Positions 1-5,443 of a stretch of 5,443 nt of DNA are shown in pieces. Source of the DNA: Verrucomicrobiales bacterium (lineage in GTDB: Bacteria > Verrucomicrobiota > Verrucomicrobiia > Verrucomicrobiales > DEV007); contig JABDJT010000238.1 of assembly GCA_013003335.1 (NCBI GenBank), forward strand, positions 1 through 5,443. The letters run 5' to 3'. A program made the position numbers and the translations under genes. The stretch's first letter is position 1; the number at the start of each line of letters is the position of its first letter. Below the pieces are notes generated by a model that worked only from the letters and a program-made list of their open reading frames with translations, did not search any database and was not told the origin of the DNA.

Positions 1-498
1 GACCCAAATGCCCCGCCTCCGCTGGACGACGATGATGACAGCACTCCGGACAATCCGCCACCGGAGCAGCCCGCTGAGAGCGACAGCATCGTCGATGATC
101 TGAAGAATGCTGCAACGGCTCCACCACCTCCGACCGACGGAATCGCCGTTGGCCAGGGAAAGCTGAATGAAAAAGACGACCGAACGATGGGTCTGCTGGC
201 TCACTTGCTCGGTGGTTTTACCTGGTTTGTCGGCCCTCTCGTGATCTGGCTGATCAAGAAAGAGGAAAGCCCGTTCGTGAACGACCAGGGGAAAGAAGCT
301 TTGAATTTTCAAATCCTGATCACGATTTCCTACGTGGTCTGCATGATCGGCATGGCCATTCCCTTCGTGCAGTGCGTTTTTGCCATCGCGATTTTTGCCG
401 TGCCGATTGTCGGCCTGATTTTTGCGATTCTCGGAGGTGTCGAGGCAAATAAAGGCGTGGTTTACCGGTATCCGTTCAATCTGCGGTTGATTTCCTGA
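1..498 (+). CDS. DUF4870-type small membrane protein, 5' partial
   Basis: The function is unknown; the family consists of small bacterial membrane proteins. The frame is open from base 1 (62 codons before the first ATG at 187), so I treat the gene as entering from outside the window. Three things support this. The conserved family region starts before that ATG (KDDRTMGLLAHL, matching the usual D-R-T-x-x-x-LAHL opening). The ATG has no good ribosome binding site. The upstream frame has no ATG, GTG or TTG. The 62 visible upstream residues are acidic and proline-rich (DDDDD, PPP, PPPP), probably a flexible cytoplasmic segment. Counting from the ATG, membrane helices lie at about residues 2-23, 41-60 and 64-85. 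The motif KKEESPFVNDQGKEALNFQ joins helices 1 and 2, and the protein ends with YRYPFNLRLI; both are family hallmarks. A helicase gene starts 22 bases downstream. If translation starts at 187, the protein has 103 residues. Confidence 0.85.
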   Translation, partial: DPNAPPPLDDDDDSTPDNPPPEQPAESDSIVDDLKNAATAPPPPTDGIAVGQGKLNEKDDRTMGLLAHLLGGFTWFVGPLVIWLIKKEESPFVNDQGKEALNFQILITISYVVCMIGMAIPFVQCVFAIAIFAVPIVGLIFAILGGVEANKGVVYRYPFNLRLIS

Positions 499-520
499 TC
501 GGCGTGCGCATTCTCCGCTC

Positions 521-2530
521 ATGTCCGTGAAAAAGGGCCTCCTCGGCCTCAACCCTCCGCAACGGGAAGCCGCTGAAACCATCAGCGGCCCGGTCCTGAT
601 TCTCGCCGGCGCGGGAACAGGAAAAACCCGCACCGTCACCACGCGGATCGCGGGCATGCTGTATTCGGACATCCCCGGCTCGCAAATCCTGGCGGTCACC
701 TTCACGAACAAAGCCGCCGCCGAGATGCGCGACCGGGTCGCGTCGATGGTCGACCAGAAAATGGCGGAGGACGTCACGATCTGCACGTTCCACAGCCTCT
801 GCGTCCGAATCTTGCGGACCTGCATCGAGCGGCTCGGCTACAAGAAAAATTTCACGATTTACACCGCCTCGGATCAGCAGGGGCTGCTGCGCAAAATTAT
901 CGTACGGAAAGTCAGCAAAGACGAAAAGCTGGAACCGAAAGTCGCCAGTATGGCCATCAGCAGCGCGAAAAACCGCGGAGAACGGCCCGAGGATCTCGAC
1001 GATGCGCTGATCGCCGAGGTATACCGAACATACCAACGGGAATTGCGGCAGCTGAACGCCGTCGATTTTGATGACCTCCTGATCCTTGCCGTGCAGGGGC
1101 TGAAGGAAAATCCGGATATCAAGAAACAGTGGCAGCGGCGCTTCCGCTATTTCATGGTCGATGAATTTCAGGACACCAATCACCTGCAAATGAGCCTGCT
1201 CCGGCTTTTGGTCGGTCCCGAAAAAAATGTCTGCGTAGTCGGCGACGACGACCAGTCGATCTACGGCTGGCGGGGAGCCGACATCTCAAACATTCTCGAT
1301 TTCGAGCGCTTTTTTCCCGGGCCGAAAATTGTCAAGCTGGAGGAAAATTACCGCTCCACCAATCGCATCCTGCGGCTCGCCAACGGTCTGATCCGCCACA
1401 ACCGCGGTCGGCGGGAAAAAACGCTCTGGTCCGGACGCGGCGAGGGCGAATTGACCCGCCTGATTGCCATGCCGGATGCCGAGACGGAAGCGGATTTTGT
1501 CATCAACGACATCGTCGAGGAACACCGGCTGCAGAATCGATCGTATGACGACATCGCGATCCTGTTCCGAATGAACACCCAGTCGCGTCTTTTCGAGGAA
1601 AAACTGCGCGAGCACGAAATTCCCTACAAAGTCATTGGCGGGCAAAGCTTCTACGAACGGCGCGAGGTGAAAGACGTGCTGGCCTACCTGAACCTGCTGA
1701 TGAACAACGACGACGACGTCAGCCTGCTGCGGATCATTACCACCCCGCCACGAGGTATCGGCGAAAACGCCATCGGTATGGCCACGCAGTTTTCCATCGA
1801 CCGCCAGTGCTCGATTTTTGACGCCCTGCACGACATCGAATTTCTCGCCAGCCTCTCCATGCGCGCGCAAAACGCCATCTCCCGCTTCCTCGAGTTCCTG
1901 GATCGTTACACCGATTCCGCGAATACCGATTCGGTGAATTACGCCGCCATGACCGAGGCCATGCTCGAAGAAATCGGCTACACCGATTACGTGAAACGCA
2001 TCTGCAAATCTCCCGACGAAGCCGACATGCGACGCCGGAACGTTCACGAATTTCTCGAGGGCATGCACCAGCACGTCAGCAATCGCAAAACCGGTCTGCG
2101 TGGCTTTCTCGATGCCGTCGCGCTGATGCAGGACAAGGAGGAAAAGGAGGACGACAAGGAGAACGGCACCGGCGTTTCCCTGATCACCATGCACGCCGCC
2201 AAAGGCCTCGAATTTCCAAAGTGTTTCATCGTCGGTGTCGAGGAAGGCGTCCTGCCACATTCCCGGTCCGTCGAAGAAGGCAGTCGCGACGAAGAGCGCC
2301 GTCTCTTTTATGTCGGCATCACCCGGGCCATGGAAAAACTCACCATCACCTGGTGCCACAGCCGCCGGCGTTACGGCGATCTCATGCCGTGTATGCCCAG
2401 CTCCTTTTTCAAAGAACTCGACGAAGACGAACTCGAAAAAACGGACTACCAGACGCTGGCGGATGAACCAGCCGATGAGGAATTGGCCGCGGATTATTTC
2501 GCGCGGATGAAGGAGATGCTGTCGAAGTGA
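521..2530 (+). CDS. Superfamily 1A ATP-dependent DNA helicase, Rep/PcrA/UvrD type
   Basis: This is an ATP-driven 3'-5' DNA-unwinding motor of 669 residues. Family members act in the cytoplasm in replication restart, displacing proteins from DNA, or excision repair. Visible motifs in order: Q motif LNPPQREAA (10-18); Walker A GAGTGKT (30-36); motif Ia TFTNKAAAEM (60-69); TFHSLC (89-94); Walker B/DExx VDEFQD (213-218); motif III GDDDQSIYGWRGA (241-253); motif IV ENYRST (275-280); VIGGQSFYER (371-380); motif V ITMHAAKGLEF (555-565) with the GVEEGVLPHSRS loop after it; motif VI EERRLFYVGITRA (591-603). No catalytic residue appears to be missing. The chain ends about 66 residues after motif VI, close to E. 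coli Rep (673 residues) and shorter than most PcrA/UvrD proteins, which carry a C-terminal extension for RNA polymerase contact. I therefore lean to Rep-like but assign no symbol. ATG 521 is the only plausible start: it is ten residues before the Q motif, and an in-frame stop lies at 488-490. There is no clear Shine-Dalgarno sequence. Confidence 0.97.
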   Translation: MSVKKGLLGLNPPQREAAETISGPVLILAGAGTGKTRTVTTRIAGMLYSDIPGSQILAVTFTNKAAAEMRDRVASMVDQKMAEDVTICTFHSLCVRILRTCIERLGYKKNFTIYTASDQQGLLRKIIVRKVSKDEKLEPKVASMAISSAKNRGERPEDLDDALIAEVYRTYQRELRQLNAVDFDDLLILAVQGLKENPDIKKQWQRRFRYFMVDEFQDTNHLQMSLLRLLVGPEKNVCVVGDDDQSIYGWRGADISNILDFERFFPGPKIVKLEENYRSTNRILRLANGLIRHNRGRREKTLWSGRGEGELTRLIAMPDAETEADFVINDIVEEHRLQNRSYDDIAILFRMNTQSRLFEEKLREHEIPYKVIGGQSFYERREVKDVLAYLNLLMNNDDDVSLLRIITTPPRGIGENAIGMATQFSIDRQCSIFDALHDIEFLASLSMRAQNAISRFLEFLDRYTDSANTDSVNYAAMTEAMLEEIGYTDYVKRICKSPDEADMRRRNVHEFLEGMHQHVSNRKTGLRGFLDAVALMQDKEEKEDDKENGTGVSLITMHAAKGLEFPKCFIVGVEEGVLPHSRSVEEGSRDEERRLFYVGITRAMEKLTITWCHSRRRYGDLMPCMPSSFFKELDEDELEKTDYQTLADEPADEELAADYFARMKEMLSK

Positions 2531-2546
2531 TTTCCGCCGCCACGAT

Positions 2547-2583
2547 CCAACAGGGAACGTTCGCCAAACCAACCCTGTTGGTT
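2547..2583. repeat. 9-bp inverted repeat with an overlapping alternative hairpin
   Basis: CCAACAGGG (2547-2555) is perfectly complementary to CCCTGTTGG (2573-2581), giving a 9-bp stem with a 17-base loop. A second, mutually exclusive hairpin uses AACCAAC (2567-2573), loop CCT and GTTGGTT (2577-2583). It lies 16 bases after the helicase stop. No run of T follows, so this is not a canonical intrinsic terminator. It could be a weak 3' end for the helicase transcript, an operator over the proposed downstream promoter, or chance. The base pairing is seen directly; the role is not known. Confidence 0.5.
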
Positions 2584-2606
2584 CGTGGAATGGGGCATGC
2601 TACATT
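2578..2606 (+). promoter_or_regulatory. Possible extended -10 promoter, leaderless, for the small membrane protein
   Basis: TACATT (2601-2606) matches the TATAAT -10 element at four of six positions and is preceded by TGC, the extended -10 arrangement. TTGGTT (2578-2583), with only TTG matching TTGACA, lies exactly 17 bases upstream. Transcription would then start about 7 bases after the -10 element, at or next to the ATG at 2613, giving an mRNA with essentially no leader. That would fit the absence of a Shine-Dalgarno sequence. The proposed -35 overlaps the right arm of the inverted repeat. Matches this weak can occur by chance. Confidence 0.35.
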
Positions 2607-2612
2607 CCGCCT

Positions 2613-2912
2613 ATGGACCGTCCGGAACGATGGCAGCGAAGACTGACGATGAGCCTTGCGATTGTGGTAATGGCGATTGCGCTCGTTTATGCAGGATCGT
2701 ATGTCTGGTTTCGCATGAAAGCCAAGTCGGTTGCCATGAGTGTGTCAGTTCCACCCGTTTCCAATTCCAACTGGTACATTTACATTGCGCCAGAGTGGGC
2801 GGACGAATTCGGGCACGACTGGAATTCGCTCTACAGTCCGCTCCGGGCACTCGACCGAAGCATGACGGGAAAATGGGTGTGGTTCTTCCACCGGACGCAT
2901 GGACCGAAATAG
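2613..2912 (+). CDS. Small single-pass membrane protein of unknown function
   Basis: I do not recognise this 99-residue protein. A basic start (RPERWQRR, 3-10) is followed by one hydrophobic segment at about 13-33, then KAK. The arginines before the helix suggest an uncleaved anchor with the N-terminus inside and about 65 residues outside. The outer part holds an aromatic stretch NWYIYIAPEW (53-62) and the block YSPLRALDRSMTGKW (74-88), which resembles a Y-x-PL-x-x-LD pattern that I associate, from memory and without a check, with small hypothetical bacterial membrane proteins. The start at 2613 places the basic residues directly before the helix. There is no Shine-Dalgarno sequence, but a possible leaderless promoter lies upstream. 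An 82-base gap separates it from the helicase. It converges with the large - strand gene, whose stop codon begins 3 bases beyond its own. Longer frames overlapping it on both strands look less protein-like. Confidence 0.65.
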   Translation: MDRPERWQRRLTMSLAIVVMAIALVYAGSYVWFRMKAKSVAMSVSVPPVSNSNWYIYIAPEWADEFGHDWNSLYSPLRALDRSMTGKWVWFFHRTHGPK

Positions 2913-2915
2913 CGA

Positions 2916-5156
2916 TCATTCCGCCGCGCGCCCTGAAATGGCTGCGATCACCTCGTCGCCGTACTCGGGTGGCAACTGATTTTCCACGCCGTTTTCCTGA
3001 AATTCGGCAAGAGCGAATTGGACCTCATCTTTCCGCCCGAGTGTTTCCAGGATCAACATCCGCTCGATCTGCAAAGCCTGCCAGACCCCGGCTTCATCAG
3101 GGGAGTCAGGTGCAAATTTGAGGAGCGCTGCCTCCGCCTCCACCAGGGCTTGTTCGAGTTTTCCCCGGTCAGCCAGCGATCCCAGCCACTCTCGATACGC
3201 GCTGCCCCCGCGAGGAGCCCGGTTGGCGATGTGCCCGGCAATTTCGTAAATGTCTTCTTCCGTGACCAGGGATTTTCCGTGCGCATAGGCGAGGCAACAT
3301 TTTCCATGATATCCGCGGCTTACCCATTGGCTGGAAAAAATGCCCTGTAGAGTTTGACGGCGAATCTCGTCGGTCTCAAAGAGAACTTCCGGAGGCCGGT
3401 TTTCGAGGTTGAACTGCTCGTCGGTCTTCGCAACCAGCGAGGTGTATTTTTCCAGCAAATCGACAAAGTGCTGTTGCAATTTCGGATCGAGCCCGTCCCA
3501 CCACTGATCGTATTCCCCGATTTGGCCCGCGTAGGCATGCGCCCCGAGAAACCGGACGAGGAGCCGGTGGACGTCTTCGTGATAAATGTTGTCAGGCATG
3601 GAACCGACAATCGTCCGCATGGCCGGCAACATCCGGCGGAGACGATCCGGATCCCGATCGTTGCAGCCGAGACGGAGCCGGAATTCGAGCATGTCGGTCA
3701 TCGCTTCACCGGTATTCCGCCGGTACCGCTCAAAGTCGTCGTTGTCTTCAAAAATGGCGCGCCCCCAGGCAAACTGGATCGGAAAATCTTCACCCCGGAC
3801 CAGGTTTTCAACGGCGCTGTGGACCTCCACGCGGGTCGACCAGTATCCGCCGAGATCGAGTTCATCCTGATCCAACCGGTTCAGGAAACCAACCTGGTGC
3901 TTCGCGAGAATTGCTTCAATCTTCGGATTTTGACGGCTGATCGTCAGGATCTCCAGCATCCGCGCTTTGCGCTCGTCATCGTCACCGGTGGGGGGAATAT
4001 CTTCCCGACTTTCAAAAAACTGATCGAAACGCTCCTGCTGGGCGGGAAAGGTGAGCGCAGGATCGTCGGGAATTTTATCCGGGTCTTCGATACTGATGAC
4101 AATCAATTCCGCAAAATCCCTGGAGTGCGGGTTGCTGATCGAGGCCAGAAAAGCCGGCAACGCATCGTGCAATTCGCGGCTATAGACCGTCTCCTCCTTG
4201 AAGTGGTCTGACCGGTAATTGCGATCGATTGCCTCTCCAAAAAGCAAGCCTTGCGCTTCCTTGTGAAAACCCTCCCGAACGAGGTGCACCATGACACCCG
4301 GAGCGGTTTTATAAGTGCGGCGAAATTTCAGGAGATTCCATCTCACCGCCTCCCGATCTCTCAACCGGCAGACCAGATCCATCATCGGCACGATCCAGTC
4401 CATCGTAGGTTTAAAAGCACGCCCCATCTTGGTCGTCTCGTTGTTGTATTGCTGGCGACTTCTCCACGCTTCCAGCATCAATTTCCCGGTCTCCTTCCAC
4501 TTCGGATCGCTTTCGTCCCCCCGCAAGAACAGCGGCATCGCCTTGCTGAAACAAGTCGCGCTGCAGGGCTGCATCTGGTTGAAAATTCCAACCAGCAAAT
4601 CACCGGTCGCCTTGGCGATTTCAGGTCCGGCTTCATCGCGAATCGAATCACCCAGCAAAGCGGCAAACCCGATCCGCCAAGTCCGGCTGATGGAATCGTC
4701 CCGCAGGATTTCGAGGGCACTGGCCAGTGTCGCCTCGCGCAAAATCATCGCCTCGACTTCCGGATCGAGACATTCCGCCAGGTGATGCAGGCCGAAGCCA
4801 AGCAGCACGGCCTGTGCGATTCCATGATTGGGGTGTCCATCGGGGACTGCCTTCGCCCAGTTAATCACGGCACGCCGCTGGGCAGGCCGCAGGCGACCAC
4901 TGAACTTGTAAAAATCGGGCGTCAAAAAGCGAAAATCGCCCTCGCTACATGCCCGGTTCAATTCAACCGAAAGACCGTCCATCGCCTCTGCCGGTCGATA
5001 ATTTCCGCCCCCGGCAAGAAAGGAACGCAGCAGAGCATTCTGCAGTGCGAGCCGCGTCACGCCGTAATACGGGATCGTCCCTTCGACATCTTCCCGGTAG
5101 GCACGGGTAAGAATCCCCACCGTATCGAGGCTGCAGCCTTCGGCATCATCACTCAT
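2916..5156 (-). CDS. Large, mostly helical protein of unknown function, TPR-like C-terminus (probably the 3' part of an interrupted gene)
   Basis: The function is not recognised. The first ATG of this uninterrupted frame is at 5154-5156 and gives 746 residues. The sequence is rich in Leu, Ala, Glu, Asp and Arg with many amphipathic helices, and shows no membrane segment, nucleotide-binding loop or obvious catalytic motif. Residues 651-684 fit a TPR-like repeat (G665, A670, A674, A677, P683), and 686-720 could be a second helix pair; the whole chain may be a helical solenoid that binds partners. Cysteines occur at 198 and 202 (CSATC) and 620-621 (CC), without a clear metal site. The ATG is doubtful as the native start. 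AAGGAG touches it with no spacer, and the frame stays open for 40 coding-like codons upstream until TAA at 5277-5279, beyond which it is open again to the window edge. No terminator is visible in the 3 bases before the converging small gene. Confidence 0.8.
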   Translation of the reverse strand: MSDDAEGCSLDTVGILTRAYREDVEGTIPYYGVTRLALQNALLRSFLAGGGNYRPAEAMDGLSVELNRACSEGDFRFLTPDFYKFSGRLRPAQRRAVINWAKAVPDGHPNHGIAQAVLLGFGLHHLAECLDPEVEAMILREATLASALEILRDDSISRTWRIGFAALLGDSIRDEAGPEIAKATGDLLVGIFNQMQPCSATCFSKAMPLFLRGDESDPKWKETGKLMLEAWRSRQQYNNETTKMGRAFKPTMDWIVPMMDLVCRLRDREAVRWNLLKFRRTYKTAPGVMVHLVREGFHKEAQGLLFGEAIDRNYRSDHFKEETVYSRELHDALPAFLASISNPHSRDFAELIVISIEDPDKIPDDPALTFPAQQERFDQFFESREDIPPTGDDDERKARMLEILTISRQNPKIEAILAKHQVGFLNRLDQDELDLGGYWSTRVEVHSAVENLVRGEDFPIQFAWGRAIFEDNDDFERYRRNTGEAMTDMLEFRLRLGCNDRDPDRLRRMLPAMRTIVGSMPDNIYHEDVHRLLVRFLGAHAYAGQIGEYDQWWDGLDPKLQQHFVDLLEKYTSLVAKTDEQFNLENRPPEVLFETDEIRRQTLQGIFSSQWVSRGYHGKCCLAYAHGKSLVTEEDIYEIAGHIANRAPRGGSAYREWLGSLADRGKLEQALVEAEAALLKFAPDSPDEAGVWQALQIERMLILETLGRKDEVQFALAEFQENGVENQLPPEYGDEVIAAISGRAAE

Positions 5157-5276
5157 CTCCTTGATCCACTTCCCGACGTGCGACCAATTGTTGTAAATTC
5201 CCTCCAGCCAGCCTCCGTTTTCCCGCTCCTCGTATCGAATCAGCCGGTCCGTCTGAATTACAATTTTTCCCGCCAG
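5157..5276 (-). pseudogene. Coding-like 40-codon segment between the in-frame stop and the first ATG
   Basis: Read in the frame of the large gene, these 120 bases contain no stop and give a natural-looking peptide that includes LAGKIVIQTDRLIRYEE, then GGWLEGIYNNWSHVGKWIKE, running straight into the ATG-started product. By my count, 28 of 40 codons end in G or C, and 34 of the 54 visible codons upstream of the stop do so, which is a coding-like level on both sides. There is no ATG, GTG or TTG in this stretch. The simplest reading is that it is the continuation of one gene, left untranslated if the TAA is real and efficient. The alternative is an ordinary 120-base gap between two genes that happens to stay open. 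Confidence 0.6.
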
Positions 5277-5443
5277 TTACGGATCTTCGTCGATCACATT
5301 TTCCAGCAGGGCCAGGAAATGAGGCTGCAACTGAAACTGCGGTAATTCCAGGTCGGCCAGCGTTTTGGCTTCCAGGAAGGCACGTCGCTCGGCGGATCGG
5401 TCTTGCGCCGTTTTTTTTCCGTTATCCTGTCCCTGCACGGGCA
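5277..5443 (-). CDS. Upstream portion of the large gene, ending at an in-frame TAA; 5' partial
   Basis: On the - strand the frame is open from the window edge for 54 complete codons and ends at TAA (5277-5279). The peptide begins PVQGQDNGKKTAQDRSAERR and ends with FLALLENVIDEDP. It is charged and helix-prone, with no recognisable domain. It lies in exactly the same frame as the 746-residue product downstream, and its character is the same. I therefore interpret it as the upstream part of the same protein, separated by a nonsense codon, rather than the tail of a different gene. The short polar stretch at the visible beginning could follow a signal peptide lying outside the window, but that is speculation. 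A run of eight A (sense strand, 5411-5418) lies within it. Its start codon is outside the window. Confidence 0.65.
   Translation of the reverse strand, partial: PVQGQDNGKKTAQDRSAERRAFLEAKTLADLELPQFQLQPHFLALLENVIDEDP

Noticed and set aside
1286..2572. 428-codon open frame on the - strand, and a 237-codon one at 476-1189
   Set aside because: They are in exact antisense register with the helicase, whose motifs prove the + strand is coding. The predicted His/Val/Phe-rich products are typical antisense artefacts.
2547..2583. Rho-independent terminator for the helicase
   Set aside because: A strong stem is present but it is followed by TTCGTGG, not a T run, so I list it only as an inverted repeat.
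2611..2919. 102-codon - strand open frame opposite the small membrane protein
   Set aside because: It overlaps the end of the large - strand gene in another frame and has no initiation signal or domain-like sequence.
2585..3121. 178-codon + strand open frame overlapping the small membrane protein
   Set aside because: It crosses the converging 3' end of the - strand gene, has an Arg/Pro/Ser-rich composition and shows no coherent helix or domain. The frame starting at 2613 gives a plausible basic N-terminus plus membrane helix.
5157..5276. Programmed readthrough or selenocysteine/pyrrolysine recoding at 5277-5279
   Set aside because: The codon is TAA, not TGA or TAG, and I saw no obvious downstream stem-loop. 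A mutation or sequence error is simpler.
4251..5345. 364-codon open frame on the + strand, and a second one at 3354-4211 in the same frame
   Set aside because: Both lie codon-for-codon opposite the large - strand gene, so a stop arises only where that gene uses TTA, CTA or TCA, which are rare here. The predicted proteins are rich in Arg, Pro, Gln and Phe with no domain, while the - strand frame is continuous.
1..5443. Defence system, mobile element, CRISPR array, tRNA or other structured RNA
   Set aside because: No spaced repeats, transposase, integrase, nuclease or RNA gene was seen. UvrD-like helicases occur in some defence systems, but this one has housekeeping Rep-like architecture and no nuclease or sensor partner beside it.

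Overview
This 5.4 kb window comes from a moderately GC-rich bacterial chromosome. It contains no rRNA, tRNA, CRISPR array or mobile element. My best guess for the source is the PVC superphylum, perhaps Verrucomicrobiota. That rests only on overall impression: few Shine-Dalgarno sequences, a possible leaderless promoter, and large uncharacterised helical proteins. No marker gene confirms it.

Layout, left to right. (1) Positions 1-498, + strand: the 3' part of a DUF4870-type membrane protein with an acidic, proline-rich segment before three membrane helices. Its frame is open to the window edge. (2) Positions 521-2530, + strand, 22 bases further on: a complete Rep/PcrA/UvrD-type superfamily 1A DNA helicase with all expected motifs. 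This is the only gene here with a confident biochemical function. (3) Positions 2531-2612: a short intergenic stretch with a perfect 9-bp inverted repeat, an alternative 7-bp hairpin sharing the same right arm, and a possible extended -10 promoter. (4) Positions 2613-2912, + strand: a 99-residue protein with one predicted membrane helix, unrecognised. (5) Positions 2916 to the right edge, - strand, converging on the small gene with only 3 bases between: a long, mostly helical protein of unknown function with a TPR-like repeat near its C-terminus.

The most notable observation is at the right end. The - strand frame of the large gene is open from the window edge down to position 2916 except for one TAA at 5277-5279. 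Both sides look like protein-coding sequence. The first ATG after the stop (5154-5156) lies 40 codons further on and has no properly spaced ribosome binding site. This looks like one gene broken by a nonsense change, a sequence error or, less likely, a recoded stop. Ordinary start prediction would hide this by calling two genes.

The DUF4870 gene and the helicase may share a transcript. The small membrane protein probably has its own promoter, and the large - strand gene is a separate unit. I see no sign that these genes form a new multi-gene system.
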